DNA of 33,193 nucleotides from Coriobacteriia bacterium (GCA_009781115.1 WQYT01000015.1:1-33193), one strand, 5' to 3'; positions 5,709 to 14,131 are shown, numbered from the stretch's first letter. Made by a program: numbers and translations. The notes: a model not told the origin generated them from the sequence alone.

Positions 5709-6884
5709 ATGAGCGAGAAGATCGAAACCTACCGGGATGCTGTTGTAAGAATCAAGAACGCGGTGCTGCAAAGCAGGTACCGGGCAGCAAGCGCCGCAAA
5801 TGCAGAGCAGCTGAACTTGTATTTCAGCGTTGGCGGATACATTTCTGTCAATACACGTTCTGGAAAATGGGGAAGTGGTGCCATTGAGGCCATATCGCAA
5901 CAACTCCAGACGGAACTGCCGGGGCTACGCGGGTTTTCGCCGACGAGCATGAAAAGCATGAGGTTGTTTTATGAGGAGTGGAGTGACGTAATTCGTCCGT
6001 TGGCAACGGACGAATTACCGCTTGGAACAAATCGGCAGTTGCTAACTGCCGATTTAGAAAGCGCAAATGGTCCAACCGGGCCTGCTATTGCAAACGCAGT
6101 TGAGTCAGAGGACTTCGCAGCATTTCTGCGGGTGGGATTTACTCATCACCGTCAGATTATCGCAAAGTGCAAAGACCTCGATGAGCGCTGGTACTACATC
6201 AAGCGTTGTGCCGCTGAGTTCTGGTCGGTCGAGGCGCTCAAGTCTCATATGCGCGCAAGGGATTATCAGCACAGCGGCGGCCTGCCAAACAACTTCACTC
6301 TGACGCTGCCTGATGAGCACACTGCGGCAAGGGCGGTGCGTTCATTTAAGGATGAGTATCTGCTGGACTTCATCAACATTGAGGATGAAACTGATCCGGA
6401 GCTTATCGACGAACGTGTTGTAAGTCATGAAATCGTACGCAATATCACGAAGTTCATCATGAGCATGGGCCGAGGCTTTACTTTTGTCGGTGAGAATCAT
6501 CGAGTGATTTTTGATGAGCAGGAATACTTCATTGACATCTTGCTGTACAGTCGAGACCTGCGTTGTCTGGTCGCGTTGGAGCTTAAGAGTGGCGGCTTCA
6601 AACCTTCCTATCTCGGGCAACTTTCGTTCTATCTTTCTGCTTTGGACGAGCTGGAGAAGATGCCGGATGAGAACGGCTCGATTGGACTCTTGCTCTGCAA
6701 GAAGGCCAGCAAATCGACCGTGGAGTTTGCTGTGCGGGACTATAACAAGCCGATGGGTGTTGCCGTTTATAAGGCTGCCGAGGATGTCCCGGAGCAATAT
6801 CAATCCTTGAAACCCCTTATCGACGGCGTGCAGGGTATTCTGTCTGAGGAGAACGAGGTTGATAGTGCAGCACCCTCGCAGTGA
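5709..6884 (+). CDS. DUF1016 family protein with PD-(D/E)XK nuclease domain (YhcG-like)
   Basis: A 391-residue member of the DUF1016/YhcG family. The N-terminal domain (about 1-140) includes YFSVGGYISVNT, GFSPTSMKSMRLFYEEW and THHRQIIAKC, typical of DUF1016_N. The C-terminal domain (about 240-370) is the PD-(D/E)XK-like part: FIDILLY (Asp-276), then VALELKSG (Glu-291, Lys-293) and KPSYLGQLSFYLSAL. Catalytic residues are in place. Relatives are often found in defence islands and beside restriction genes, but the substrate is not established. Start ATG 5709 has a strong AAGGAGG. Oddly, residues 95-103 and 108-116, at the N-domain junction, are encoded by two perfect DNA palindromes. It is the last gene of the TA island. 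Confidence 0.85.
   Translation: MSEKIETYRDAVVRIKNAVLQSRYRAASAANAEQLNLYFSVGGYISVNTRSGKWGSGAIEAISQQLQTELPGLRGFSPTSMKSMRLFYEEWSDVIRPLATDELPLGTNRQLLTADLESANGPTGPAIANAVESEDFAAFLRVGFTHHRQIIAKCKDLDERWYYIKRCAAEFWSVEALKSHMRARDYQHSGGLPNNFTLTLPDEHTAARAVRSFKDEYLLDFINIEDETDPELIDERVVSHEIVRNITKFIMSMGRGFTFVGENHRVIFDEQEYFIDILLYSRDLRCLVALELKSGGFKPSYLGQLSFYLSALDELEKMPDENGSIGLLLCKKASKSTVEFAVRDYNKPMGVAVYKAAEDVPEQYQSLKPLIDGVQGILSEENEVDSAAPSQ
5988..6055. repeat. two perfect palindromes inserted in frame in the DUF1016 gene
   Basis: Arm 5988-6001 and its exact complement 6005-6018 (14 bp, loop GGC), then 6029-6040 and 6044-6055 (12 bp, loop GCT). They encode IRPLATDEL and NRQLLTADL, two variants of one peptide pattern, and because of the symmetry the minus strand encodes almost the same peptides. 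The centre TT-NNN-AA and ends match the intergenic palindrome at 4134-4160, which would read IHPLSMDEL. Confidence 0.85.
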
Positions 6885-7054
6885 TCGGGCGGGGGCAGGC
6901 TTGCTGGTTAACGCTCTTGTGGAAAAGCGCGAGACGGGGCGTTTGATCCCCCAACTCGTGTATGATACAAGTGCAGTGAAACGTCGGGAGAAATCACCCG
7001 TCTGATGCGTCAGGGGAGCGCTGCCAGCAAGTTCCTGGAAGGAGCCACAAAACT

Positions 7055-8176
7055 ATGAGTACGATCATGGACATACCACAAGAAGAAACACCCCAGTTGG
7101 AACCCCAGCCAGCAGCGCCAGCAGCGCCGGGAACTACCGACCTGGCAAAGATCGGCAGCAGGTCTGACCTCAATCCAGAGCAGCAGGCGCTGGTCGACCA
7201 GCGCGCACAGGGGCTCACTTTTGATATCAACAGCATCCAGGCTTACGGCAGCGCTGCGCAACAGCGTATGTCCACGTTTACGGAGTCTGCCCTGGGCCGG
7301 GTCCGCGGCAAGGACATGGGGGAGGTCGGCGGCCTGATCACCAACTTGATGGTAGACCTCAAGGGCTTTAACCCCAACGACTCCAAGGGCATCATGGGCC
7401 TCTTTCGCAAGGCGGGCGCCAGCATCGCGAAGATTCAGGCACGCTATACCGCCATCGAATCAAGCGTTGACAAGGTGGTCGAGAAACTCAAAGGGCACGA
7501 GATGGAGCTTAAGGCAGACGTCACGATGCTTGACACCATGTATGACGAGAACCTGAAGTACTACCAGGACCTGACGCTCTACATCCTGGCGGGCAATCAG
7601 GCGCTGGAAAAGGGCCGTGCAGATCTTGCCACGCTCCAGGCAACCGCACAGGAAAGTGGAGAGGCGGCAGACGCGGAGAAATCCTACCGGCTCAGCGAGG
7701 CGATCAATCTGTTCGAGAAGCGGCTGTATGACCTGCAGCTGACCCGCACGATCTCCATCCAGACAGCGCCCCAGATCAGGCTGATCCAGGGCGCGGACAA
7801 CGCCATGGTCAACAAGATCGACAGCACCATCAATAACACGATCCCGCTGTGGAAGCAGCAACTGGTTCTTGCAAAGAGCCTCTTCAACCAGGCCGAGGCA
7901 GAAAAGACGCAGGCAGAAGTCGATGAAACCACTAACGAGCTGCTCAAGCGCAATTCGGCCCAGCTCAAGGCCGGGTCCATTGAGGCCGCCAAAGCCTCAG
8001 AGCGCGGCATCGTTGAAGTAGAGACCTTAGAGCAGACCAACCAGGACCTCATGACTACGCTCGATGAAGTGCTGGCGATCCAAAAAGAGGGCCACGAGAA
8101 GCGCCAGGCAGCAGAAGTCAGGCTTCAGGCCATCGAAGGCGAGCTCAAGGCCAAGCTGCTCGAAACCGCCCGGTAA
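7055..8176 (+). CDS. toxic anion resistance protein, TelA/KlaA/YaaN family
   Basis: A 373-residue TelA-family (COG3853) protein. After a Pro/Gln/Ala-rich N-terminus come YGSAAQQRMSTFTESAL, a KDMGEVGGLI stretch, GLFRKA and long charged coiled-coil helices to the end, the usual layout. No membrane segment is seen, so it is cytosolic or membrane-associated through partners. The family was named for tellurite resistance, but in Gram-positives it is linked more generally to cell-envelope stress. GGAAGGAG is about ten bases before the ATG; TATGAT at 6961-6966 is a possible -10. It is the first gene of an apparent operon with a two-TM coiled-coil protein and a VWA lipoprotein. Confidence 0.88.
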   Translation: MSTIMDIPQEETPQLEPQPAAPAAPGTTDLAKIGSRSDLNPEQQALVDQRAQGLTFDINSIQAYGSAAQQRMSTFTESALGRVRGKDMGEVGGLITNLMVDLKGFNPNDSKGIMGLFRKAGASIAKIQARYTAIESSVDKVVEKLKGHEMELKADVTMLDTMYDENLKYYQDLTLYILAGNQALEKGRADLATLQATAQESGEAADAEKSYRLSEAINLFEKRLYDLQLTRTISIQTAPQIRLIQGADNAMVNKIDSTINNTIPLWKQQLVLAKSLFNQAEAEKTQAEVDETTNELLKRNSAQLKAGSIEAAKASERGIVEVETLEQTNQDLMTTLDEVLAIQKEGHEKRQAAEVRLQAIEGELKAKLLETAR

Positions 8177-8248
8177 AGTCTGCGCGTAAGGTGAAACCGG
8201 TGCGGGCACATACGCACATAAGCGGGCGCAACAGAGGAGGCGCTCCCC

Positions 8249-9037
8249 ATGCGCACGCGCACTAAAGGCAAAGGCCTCCTGACCGGCGGGCTGAGCGTTC
8301 TGGTGGTCGGCGGCCTGGGGCTTGCTGCGACAAGCATCTTCCGGGTTGCCCTCATCGTCAACCTGGGCATCATCGCGGCAAACGCCGCCCCGATCCCCTG
8401 CGCCGTCCTTATGGGAGCAGGCGGAGTCACCGCTATCCTGGGCGCTGTGCCGCTCATCCGGCAACAGGCCGACCGCCTCTCCGAGGGCCGGCGCACCGCG
8501 CTGCTGGCCGAGGGCAAAGAGACGCCGGAGGCGATCCGCAGCGAGCTTGAGCGCCTGAAGAAACTTCACCCCCTCCTGACGATGGATCTGGACAGTTGCC
8601 TGGAACAGCTGGACAGCATGGAGCGCCGTAAAACGCAGCTGGATGAGATCCTGCGGATCAGCAAGACGGAGATTGAGTGGTCGAGCGTGGTCGACTTGCT
8701 CCAGTCGGTCGAAAAAGTCATCTGCACCAACCTGCGGGCCGTGATTGTACGCGGCATCGCCTGCGATCAAAGCGACCAACCGAACAGCGCTCACTATGAC
8801 GAGCTCAAAAAACTGATCCAGGCCCAGGAGGCAAAAAATCAGAAGCTGCTTGATGAAAGCAAAGAGGCGCTCAACCATGTTGCCGATCTTATCAGCGGTG
8901 ACACCAGCGGCGGCGGCTCCGTGGAGCTTGAGTCGTGGCTGAAAGTACTGCGAGGCATGGTTGCCCAGAACGCCTCCGCTGAGGGGGAGGGCAACCAACA
9001 ACAAAACACTTCTGTTGAAGAGGAGAAAACAGCATGA
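8249..9037 (+). CDS. two-TM coiled-coil protein, XpaC-like by context
   Basis: A 262-residue protein with two hydrophobic N-terminal segments (about residues 9-31 and 34-62), then a charged, helical cytosolic part with probable coiled coils (EAIRSELERLKKL and later AQEAKNQKLLDESKEALNH). GAGGAGG precedes ATG 8249. The stop overlaps the next start as ATGA, so the two are coupled. XpaC-type proteins are often next to TelA-family genes, and the two-TM-plus-coil layout fits; sequence similarity was not tested, so the name is an inference. Its last 30 codons include a nested palindrome (8959-8996). It may link the cytosolic TelA protein to the external VWA lipoprotein. Confidence 0.6.
   Translation: MRTRTKGKGLLTGGLSVLVVGGLGLAATSIFRVALIVNLGIIAANAAPIPCAVLMGAGGVTAILGAVPLIRQQADRLSEGRRTALLAEGKETPEAIRSELERLKKLHPLLTMDLDSCLEQLDSMERRKTQLDEILRISKTEIEWSSVVDLLQSVEKVICTNLRAVIVRGIACDQSDQPNSAHYDELKKLIQAQEAKNQKLLDESKEALNHVADLISGDTSGGGSVELESWLKVLRGMVAQNASAEGEGNQQQNTSVEEEKTA
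8959..8996. repeat. nested palindrome in the 3' coding end of the XpaC-like gene
   Basis: GGTTGCCC (8959-8966) pairs with GGGCAACC (8989-8996); inside, CCTC-CGCT-GAGG (8973-8984) forms a second stem. It lies in frame near the C-terminus, where the protein is low complexity (QNASAEGEGNQQQN). Confidence 0.6.
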
Positions 9038-10692
9038 AACGTGTTTCTTTGATAGCGCTTGCCGTGATTCTGGTTGTAGCGCTGGTTGGTTGCGCGGGGA
9101 CCTCAGAGGACAATCTGACGCAAAAACAAGCGCAGGAAAAACTTGACGCGCTGGTCAAAAGCAAGGTCAAGACCAAAACGGTCAGTCACCAGCCCGATAA
9201 CAGTTGGGTCGGCTCAAGCGGCTCGATCGATGAGCTGCCAGACATCAACCAAAAGTATCCCTTAAGCGTTAAGGGCACGAGCAGTAACAACATCGAGATA
9301 TTTTCTTCGACCGAGAAATCCAGTGCGGACGGCAGCGGCTGGCTTGACATCGAGGCAAAGGCGTTTAACAAGGCCAACAGCGACCGGTCCGTGTCGGTCC
9401 GCCCGATCGCATCCGGCTCAGCCCTGGGCTACATTACCGGCGGCAAATATGTACCCGGCGCCTACAGCCCCGCCAATGAGCTTTGGGCCGCCATGCTCCA
9501 ATCAAAAGGCGTGACTCTTGACACCATCTCGCAGAAGCTGACCGGCAATGAGGCCGGCATCCTCATGAAGAAGAGCGTCTATCAAACCTACGTCAAAAAG
9601 TACGGGCAGCCGGTCACGATCGACAAGGTGGTCAAGGCCGTCCTGGCCGGCGACTTAAAGCTGGCCCACACCGACCCCAACGTCAGCAGCACGGGGCTTA
9701 ACATCATGACCCAGGAGCTGCGCGCCTTTGACCCCGCCAACCCGTTCAGCGAGAAGGCGCAGACCCAAATGCAGCAGTTCGCCGACAAGGTCCCGCCGGT
9801 AAGCCCCACCACGGCAGAGATGGTCCAGGTGGCGAGCAAGGGCCTGGCAGACGCGATCATCACCGAGTATCAGGCCTGGAAGTCTGACCCCTCCCTGAAA
9901 GACTGGGTCTTTACGCCCTGTGGCGTCCTGCACAACAGCCCACTCTACGCTTTTGACAAAGCAACCCCCGAACAAAAACAAACCCTGAAAGCATTTGCGG
10001 ATTTCTGCACAACCAGCGCCGCCCAGCGGCAGGCCACCAGTCTTGGCTTTAACCCCACAGACGGCTACGCCGGGGTCAAAAACGAGTATACCGGCGCGGA
10101 GCTCTATACCGCGCTTGACTTCTGGAAGCAGAACAAGGATGCGGGCAAACCGGTCCTGTCGGTCTTTGTGATCGATCGCAGCGGCAGCATGGAGGGCGAG
10201 CCGCTCAATCAGCTCAAGGCCTCCCTGCTCAACGGCGCAAACTACATCAACGAGAACTACTATGTAGGGCTTGTCAGCTTTAGTTCATCGGGCGATATCA
10301 CCGTTGACCTGCCCATCGATAAGTTCACGGCAGAGCAGCATTCCGTATTCTGCGGCGCGGTGGGCGACCTGCAGGCGCGCGGCAATACCGCCACAAACAG
10401 CGCGCTGGTGGCGGCCATGAATCTGCTGGTAAAAAAGCAGTCAGAGCTGGGTCTCTCTGACGCCAAACTCAGGGTTTTCCTGTTAAGTGACGGGCAGCAA
10501 AATGAAGGCCTGAGCATGAGCCAGATCAAAGGAATCGTCAGCGGCCTGAAGATCCCCATCTATACGATTGGCTACAACAACGACATCGACACACTCAAAG
10601 AGCTGTCTTCGCTTAACGAGGCCTACTGCGTAAACGCTGACAGCAGCGACGTGGTCATGAACCTCAAGCAGCTTTTTACGGCGCAGCTGTAA
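9034..10692 (+). CDS. lipoprotein with substrate-binding-like part and C-terminal VWA domain
   Basis: A 552-residue lipoprotein. The signal peptide ends in lipobox LVGC (Cys-20). The middle, about residues 60-350, resembles an extracellular solute-binding fold (EIFSSTEK, ANELWAAML, AFDPANPFSEKA). Residues about 375-552 are a von Willebrand A domain: VFVIDRSGSMEG supplies the MIDAS DxSGS at 381-385, RGNTATNSAL the Thr, and VFLLSDGQQNEG the second Asp, so metal-dependent adhesion is expected outside the membrane. It overlaps the upstream gene by ATGA and forms the third cistron after the TelA-family gene. Its end overlaps the convergent flavodiiron gene by 17 bases, leaving no room for a separate terminator. 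Confidence 0.87.
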   Translation: MKRVSLIALAVILVVALVGCAGTSEDNLTQKQAQEKLDALVKSKVKTKTVSHQPDNSWVGSSGSIDELPDINQKYPLSVKGTSSNNIEIFSSTEKSSADGSGWLDIEAKAFNKANSDRSVSVRPIASGSALGYITGGKYVPGAYSPANELWAAMLQSKGVTLDTISQKLTGNEAGILMKKSVYQTYVKKYGQPVTIDKVVKAVLAGDLKLAHTDPNVSSTGLNIMTQELRAFDPANPFSEKAQTQMQQFADKVPPVSPTTAEMVQVASKGLADAIITEYQAWKSDPSLKDWVFTPCGVLHNSPLYAFDKATPEQKQTLKAFADFCTTSAAQRQATSLGFNPTDGYAGVKNEYTGAELYTALDFWKQNKDAGKPVLSVFVIDRSGSMEGEPLNQLKASLLNGANYINENYYVGLVSFSSSGDITVDLPIDKFTAEQHSVFCGAVGDLQARGNTATNSALVAAMNLLVKKQSELGLSDAKLRVFLLSDGQQNEGLSMSQIKGIVSGLKIPIYTIGYNNDIDTLKELSSLNEAYCVNADSSDVVMNLKQLFTAQL

Positions 10693-11926
10693 TCGTCGCG
10701 GCAAACTGGCGGCCAAAGTCTTCGGCTGCTGCCAGGTCGGCTGCGGTTGGCACAAACTTCACGCGCAGCTGCTGCTCAAAGACCGCCGCCTTCATCGAGG
10801 CCAGGCGCTCGACCACATGGGGCACCCCCTCGCCGCTCCAGCCGTAGCTGCCAAACACGGCGACCGGGCGCTTGGCAAAGTTGATGCCCTCGATGCCCGC
10901 CAGCAGCTCCCACACCACGCCCAGGGCGTCGCGGTTGACAGTCGGCGTGCCCAAAGCAAAGGCGTCGCTTGCGTTCATCAACGCGCGCAGTTCGGCAAGG
11001 TCGTACTCGATCAGGTCGTAGAGTTCCACGGTGGCCCCAGCCAGCGCCGCGCGGATGCCTGTAGCGATATGTTCGGCCAGCGCCGCGGTGTTGCCGTAGG
11101 CGCTGCAGAAAAACACGGGCACACGCAGAGGGACACAGCTGCTGCCGCCAGTGGCCCCAGCCCCAGCCCCAGCCCCAGCTCCAGTTTCAGTCGCCCACTT
11201 GCTGTAGCGCGCAATCTGGCGCTCAAGTTCGCAACCGCGCGTCAAAATTGGGCCATGGCTGACACAGACATAGTCCACGTCCAGCGCGCGCACTTTATCC
11301 AGCCCGCAGCGTACGGCAGGCGAAAACGGGCTCATGATGCTGTCGAAGTAGTGTTTTGCGGAGCTCAGGTAGGCCGCGGGATAGGTGATCTTTACATCAA
11401 AGGTATCCGGCTCGCAGTAATGGCTGCCCAAAAAGTCGCAGGTAAAGACCGTCCGCTCCTCGGGGCAGTAGGTAAACATCGTGTCGGGCCAGTGCAGCAG
11501 GGGCGCGCAGATGAATTGCAGGCTCCGCTCGCCCAGATCAAGAACTTCACCGTCACTCACGATCAGACAGTCGAGGTCGTCGCGGTTAACGATGCTTTTC
11601 AAAAACAGCGCGCCGGAGCGGCTGATGACGATCTTTAGCTCCGGGTAGCGCTCTAGCAGCGCCGCGACTGTGCCGGTGTGATCAGGCTCGGTGTGGTTCA
11701 GCACCAGATAGTCCGGCGTCCGGCCCTCAAGCGCCTCGTCCAGATGAGCAAAATAGACGTCGAGAAAGTCCGCATGCGCCGCCTCAATAAGCGCGATTTT
11801 CTCCGAACCTATCACCACATACGAGTTGTAGCTTGTCCCATATTCTGTGCGCATGGCAACATCGAAAACCCGCATGTTCGGGTTGAGCACACTGGTGACA
11901 AGAATTGACGGGGTGACAGAAACCAT
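10676..11926 (-). CDS. fprA: FprA-type flavodiiron protein
   Basis: A 416-residue A-type flavoprotein. The N-terminal metallo-beta-lactamase-like domain carries the diiron ligands NHTEPDH (His-78, Glu-80, Asp-82, His-83), then LLHWPD, TCDFLGSHYC and VSHGPIL with the remaining His and Asp. The C-terminal flavodoxin domain begins VFFCSAYGNTAALAEHIA, the FMN phosphate loop. Such enzymes reduce O2 to water (or NO to N2O) in anaerobes, with electrons from rubredoxin or coenzyme F420. Start: the ORF track extends far upstream, but MVSV at 11926 has GAGGGAG five bases before it. The inter-domain linker is a repeated Gly-Ala run encoded by a hexanucleotide repeat. It converges on the VWA gene with a 17-base overlap. 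Confidence 0.92.
   Translation of the reverse strand: MVSVTPSILVTSVLNPNMRVFDVAMRTEYGTSYNSYVVIGSEKIALIEAAHADFLDVYFAHLDEALEGRTPDYLVLNHTEPDHTGTVAALLERYPELKIVISRSGALFLKSIVNRDDLDCLIVSDGEVLDLGERSLQFICAPLLHWPDTMFTYCPEERTVFTCDFLGSHYCEPDTFDVKITYPAAYLSSAKHYFDSIMSPFSPAVRCGLDKVRALDVDYVCVSHGPILTRGCELERQIARYSKWATETGAGAGAGAGATGGSSCVPLRVPVFFCSAYGNTAALAEHIATGIRAALAGATVELYDLIEYDLAELRALMNASDAFALGTPTVNRDALGVVWELLAGIEGINFAKRPVAVFGSYGWSGEGVPHVVERLASMKAAVFEQQLRVKFVPTAADLAAAEDFGRQFAATITAAP
11155..11184. repeat. hexanucleotide microsatellite (CCCCAG)4 plus one variant in the fprA linker
   Basis: Four exact CCCCAG units (11155-11178) and one CTCCAG. On the coding (minus) strand each unit adds Gly-Ala to the linker between the two FprA domains. 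Unit number could vary without a frame change. Confidence 0.85.
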
Positions 11927-12103
11927 AATGACTCCCTCATGACGAATGATGACAAATAACCCAGCATTTTTATTGTAGCAGCCTGGCCCGTAAAAAGCGG
12001 CGCCCGCATTCTGGCGCCCCGGCGCTTCTGCGCGGCAGATGACAAAACGGTTCCCGCCCCCGCAGGTCAGGTAGGATTGAGAGTGACAGAAAGGAAGCCG
12101 CCC
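11927..12103. promoter_or_regulatory. divergent intergenic region between fprA and the P-loop ATPase gene
   Basis: For fprA the minus strand carries TACAAT (11977-11972) as a possible -10, and for the plus strand TAGGAT (12072-12077) is a weak candidate; neither has a clear -35. The middle is GC-rich with several short GGCGCC/GCGCCGG symmetries. No gene is seen. Confidence 0.4.
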
Positions 12104-12835
12104 ATGTCTCTTAACCTGCTGAAAGCAGCCGACCTCATCACAAAGCCCATCACGATCATCGCCGGACATTACGGTGTGGGCAAGACCAACCTGTCGCTTA
12201 ACCTGGCGATCGATCTGGCCGCCGCCTCCCAGCAGGTCATGCTGGTTGACCTTGATGTGGTCAACCCCTACTTTCGCAGCTCGGATCATCGCGAGGAGCT
12301 TGCCACAGACCAGATCGAGCTGATTGCGCCAACCTTTGCAGGCACCACGCTGGACACGCCGACCCTGCCCCCGGAGGTCGCGGCTGCCTTCAGTCACACA
12401 GGCCCGGTCATCTTCGATGCCGGTGGCGACGACGTTGGCGCCACCGCGCTGGGTGTCTATCATGACCGGCTGCAACAGGCCGCAGACACGGGCGAGCTTG
12501 CAATGTATTACGTGGTCAACCACAACCGCAACCTCACGACGACCGCACGCGACGCGGTTGGCGTGGCGCGCGAAATCGAGGCAACAGCGCGCCTGACGCT
12601 GACCGGCGTCATCAACAACAGCCACCTGGCAGATGAGACCGACCTTTCAACCGTCGCGCAGGGGTATCGCTTTGCGAGCGAAGTCGCCGCGTGCATGGAG
12701 CTGCCGCTGCTGGCGACAACCATCCCGATCGCCCTGGCGCCCGCGGCCCGTACGGCCTCTGAATTTGCCGAAGTCGCCGCAGGCGCAGCCCTTTATCCAA
12801 TAACGCGCCTGGTTCTTCCCCCCTGGGACACATAA
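12104..12835 (+). CDS. P-loop ATPase, ParA/MinD/CobB-like nucleotide-binding protein
   Basis: A 243-residue SIMIBI-type P-loop protein. Walker A is GHYGVGKT (residues 21-28), followed by NLSLNLA. VMLVDLDVVNPYF has the switch-like Asp, and VIFDAGGDDVGA is the DxxG-like segment. YYVVNHNRN and GVINNSHLADETD are characteristic of a poorly studied group found in anaerobes, often near 2-oxoacid oxidoreductase or transporter genes. ATG 12104 is preferred over 12077 because AAAGGAAG lies just upstream. It is cytosolic with no membrane segment. It precedes the livJ-F operon but has about 75 bases between, so cotranscription is uncertain. No substrate can be named. Confidence 0.75.
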   Translation: MSLNLLKAADLITKPITIIAGHYGVGKTNLSLNLAIDLAAASQQVMLVDLDVVNPYFRSSDHREELATDQIELIAPTFAGTTLDTPTLPPEVAAAFSHTGPVIFDAGGDDVGATALGVYHDRLQQAADTGELAMYYVVNHNRNLTTTARDAVGVAREIEATARLTLTGVINNSHLADETDLSTVAQGYRFASEVAACMELPLLATTIPIALAPAARTASEFAEVAAGAALYPITRLVLPPWDT

Positions 12836-12850
12836 AACTCTGCATAAATG

Positions 12851-12878
12851 GTACTTCATGTAGTACACTTGATACACT
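12851..12878 (+). promoter_or_regulatory. inverted repeat and probable -10 upstream of the liv operon
   Basis: GTACT-TCATGT-AGTAC (12851-12866) is a short inverted repeat next to a TACACT -10-like box (12873-12878). The -35 would fall inside the repeat, so it may be an operator. The downstream leader is AT-rich and carries AAAGGAG. Confidence 0.45.
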
Positions 12879-12909
12879 ATCTTTTTACTTGAAAGGAGCA
12901 GAGAAGATC

Positions 12910-14103
12910 ATGTATAAGAAATTCGGAGCGGTAGCGCTGGCCCTCGTGCTGGTTCTGTCGCTCGCACTGGCAGGTTGTTCTTTGAAAAAGGACAACGGCA
13001 GTAGCACAACCGGCAGCACCGGCGACACGATCAAAATCGGCGCCAACTATGAGCTCAGTGGAGCGGTTGCCACCTATGGCAGCGATTCACTCAAGGGCTT
13101 TAAGATGGCCATCGATGAGGTCAACAAGGCCGGCGGCGTCCTCGGCAAGCAGATCGATGTCATCCAGAAGGACAACAAGTCCGATGCGGCTACAGCAACC
13201 TCAGCCGAGGAGGCCCTTGTATCACAGGGCATCGTGCTTTCCGTGGGTCCTGCGACCTCCGGCAACTTCCGCGCGGTCATCCCTGTAGCCCAGAGCAGCA
13301 AGATCCCCGTCATCTCTTCGTCAGCAACGGCGGACGATGACATCACTGTTGACGCAAAGACAAACCAGGTACGCCAGTATGTGTTCCGCACCTGCTTTAC
13401 GGATTCGTTCCAGGGCAAGGTCATGGCCAATTATGCGGGCCAGAAGCTTAACGCCAAGACGGCGGTCATTTATGCGGACAGCTCCAGCGATTACGCCAAG
13501 GGCCTGGCTGCTAACTTCAAGGCGCAATTTACTGCCAATGGCGGCACCATTGCCGGTGAAGATTCTTATGTCGCAGGCGACAAGGACTTCAGCGCCGTGC
13601 TGACCAGCATGAAAGCCAAGCAATTCGACGTCATGTTTGTTCCGGGTTATTACCAGGAGGCTGGCTTGATCATCAAGCAGGCACGCGAGCTGGGCATCAA
13701 GCAGCCGATCCTCGGCGCCGATGGCTTTGACTCGCCGGACCTGGCAAGCATTGCTGGTGCGACAAACGTCAACGACGTGTACTTCTCCAACCACTATTCT
13801 TCGCTTGACCAGGCTTCTGCGGTACAGGACTTCATTACCGCTTATAAGGCTCTCAATAACGGCGAAGAGCCCAACGCCTTCGTGGCCATGGGTTATGACA
13901 TGGGCAAGTACGTGGCTGACGCCATCACGCGCGCAAACTCGACCGATCCGACCAAGATTGCTGACGCGCTGGCTTCTACCACGAGCTTTACCGGTGCAAC
14001 GGGAACGTTCAGCGTTGGCCAGGATCACAACGTGATCAAGTCTGCCGTCGTTATCAAGATGGAAAACGGCCAGCAGGCTTCAGCTGAGCAGATGAAGATG
14101 TAG
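12910..14103 (+). CDS. branched-chain amino acid ABC transporter, substrate-binding lipoprotein (LivJ/LivK-like)
   Basis: A 397-residue periplasmic-binding-type receptor of the Leu/Ile/Val family. Its signal ends in lipobox LAGC (Cys-23), so it is membrane-anchored, as expected in a Gram-positive-like cell. Typical motifs are KIGANYELSGAVATYGSDSLKG, VNKAGGVLGKQIDV, and SSSATADDDITVD near the ligand pocket. It captures branched-chain amino acids (or related ligands) for LivHMGF. Start: ATG 12910 follows AAAGGAG; the track's 12889 uses a TTG that overlaps that site. First gene of a five-gene operon with livH, livM, livG and livF immediately downstream. Confidence 0.93.
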   Translation: MYKKFGAVALALVLVLSLALAGCSLKKDNGSSTTGSTGDTIKIGANYELSGAVATYGSDSLKGFKMAIDEVNKAGGVLGKQIDVIQKDNKSDAATATSAEEALVSQGIVLSVGPATSGNFRAVIPVAQSSKIPVISSSATADDDITVDAKTNQVRQYVFRTCFTDSFQGKVMANYAGQKLNAKTAVIYADSSSDYAKGLAANFKAQFTANGGTIAGEDSYVAGDKDFSAVLTSMKAKQFDVMFVPGYYQEAGLIIKQARELGIKQPILGADGFDSPDLASIAGATNVNDVYFSNHYSSLDQASAVQDFITAYKALNNGEEPNAFVAMGYDMGKYVADAITRANSTDPTKIADALASTTSFTGATGTFSVGQDHNVIKSAVVIKMENGQQASAEQMKM

Positions 14104-14131
14104 TTTCATCTGGCTCTGGTACTACGCACAC

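Noticed and set aside
8027-9004. 325-residue minus-strand ORF
   Set aside because: Antisense to the TelA and XpaC-like genes, whose codon pattern and overlaps are convincing; no recognisable domain.
10817-11638. 273-residue plus-strand ORF
   Set aside because: Antisense shadow of fprA; the minus-strand frame has all flavodiiron motifs.
11927-12625. N-terminal extension of the 649-residue minus-strand ORF
   Set aside because: It runs antisense through the P-loop ATPase gene; the real fprA start at 11926 has a good Shine-Dalgarno.
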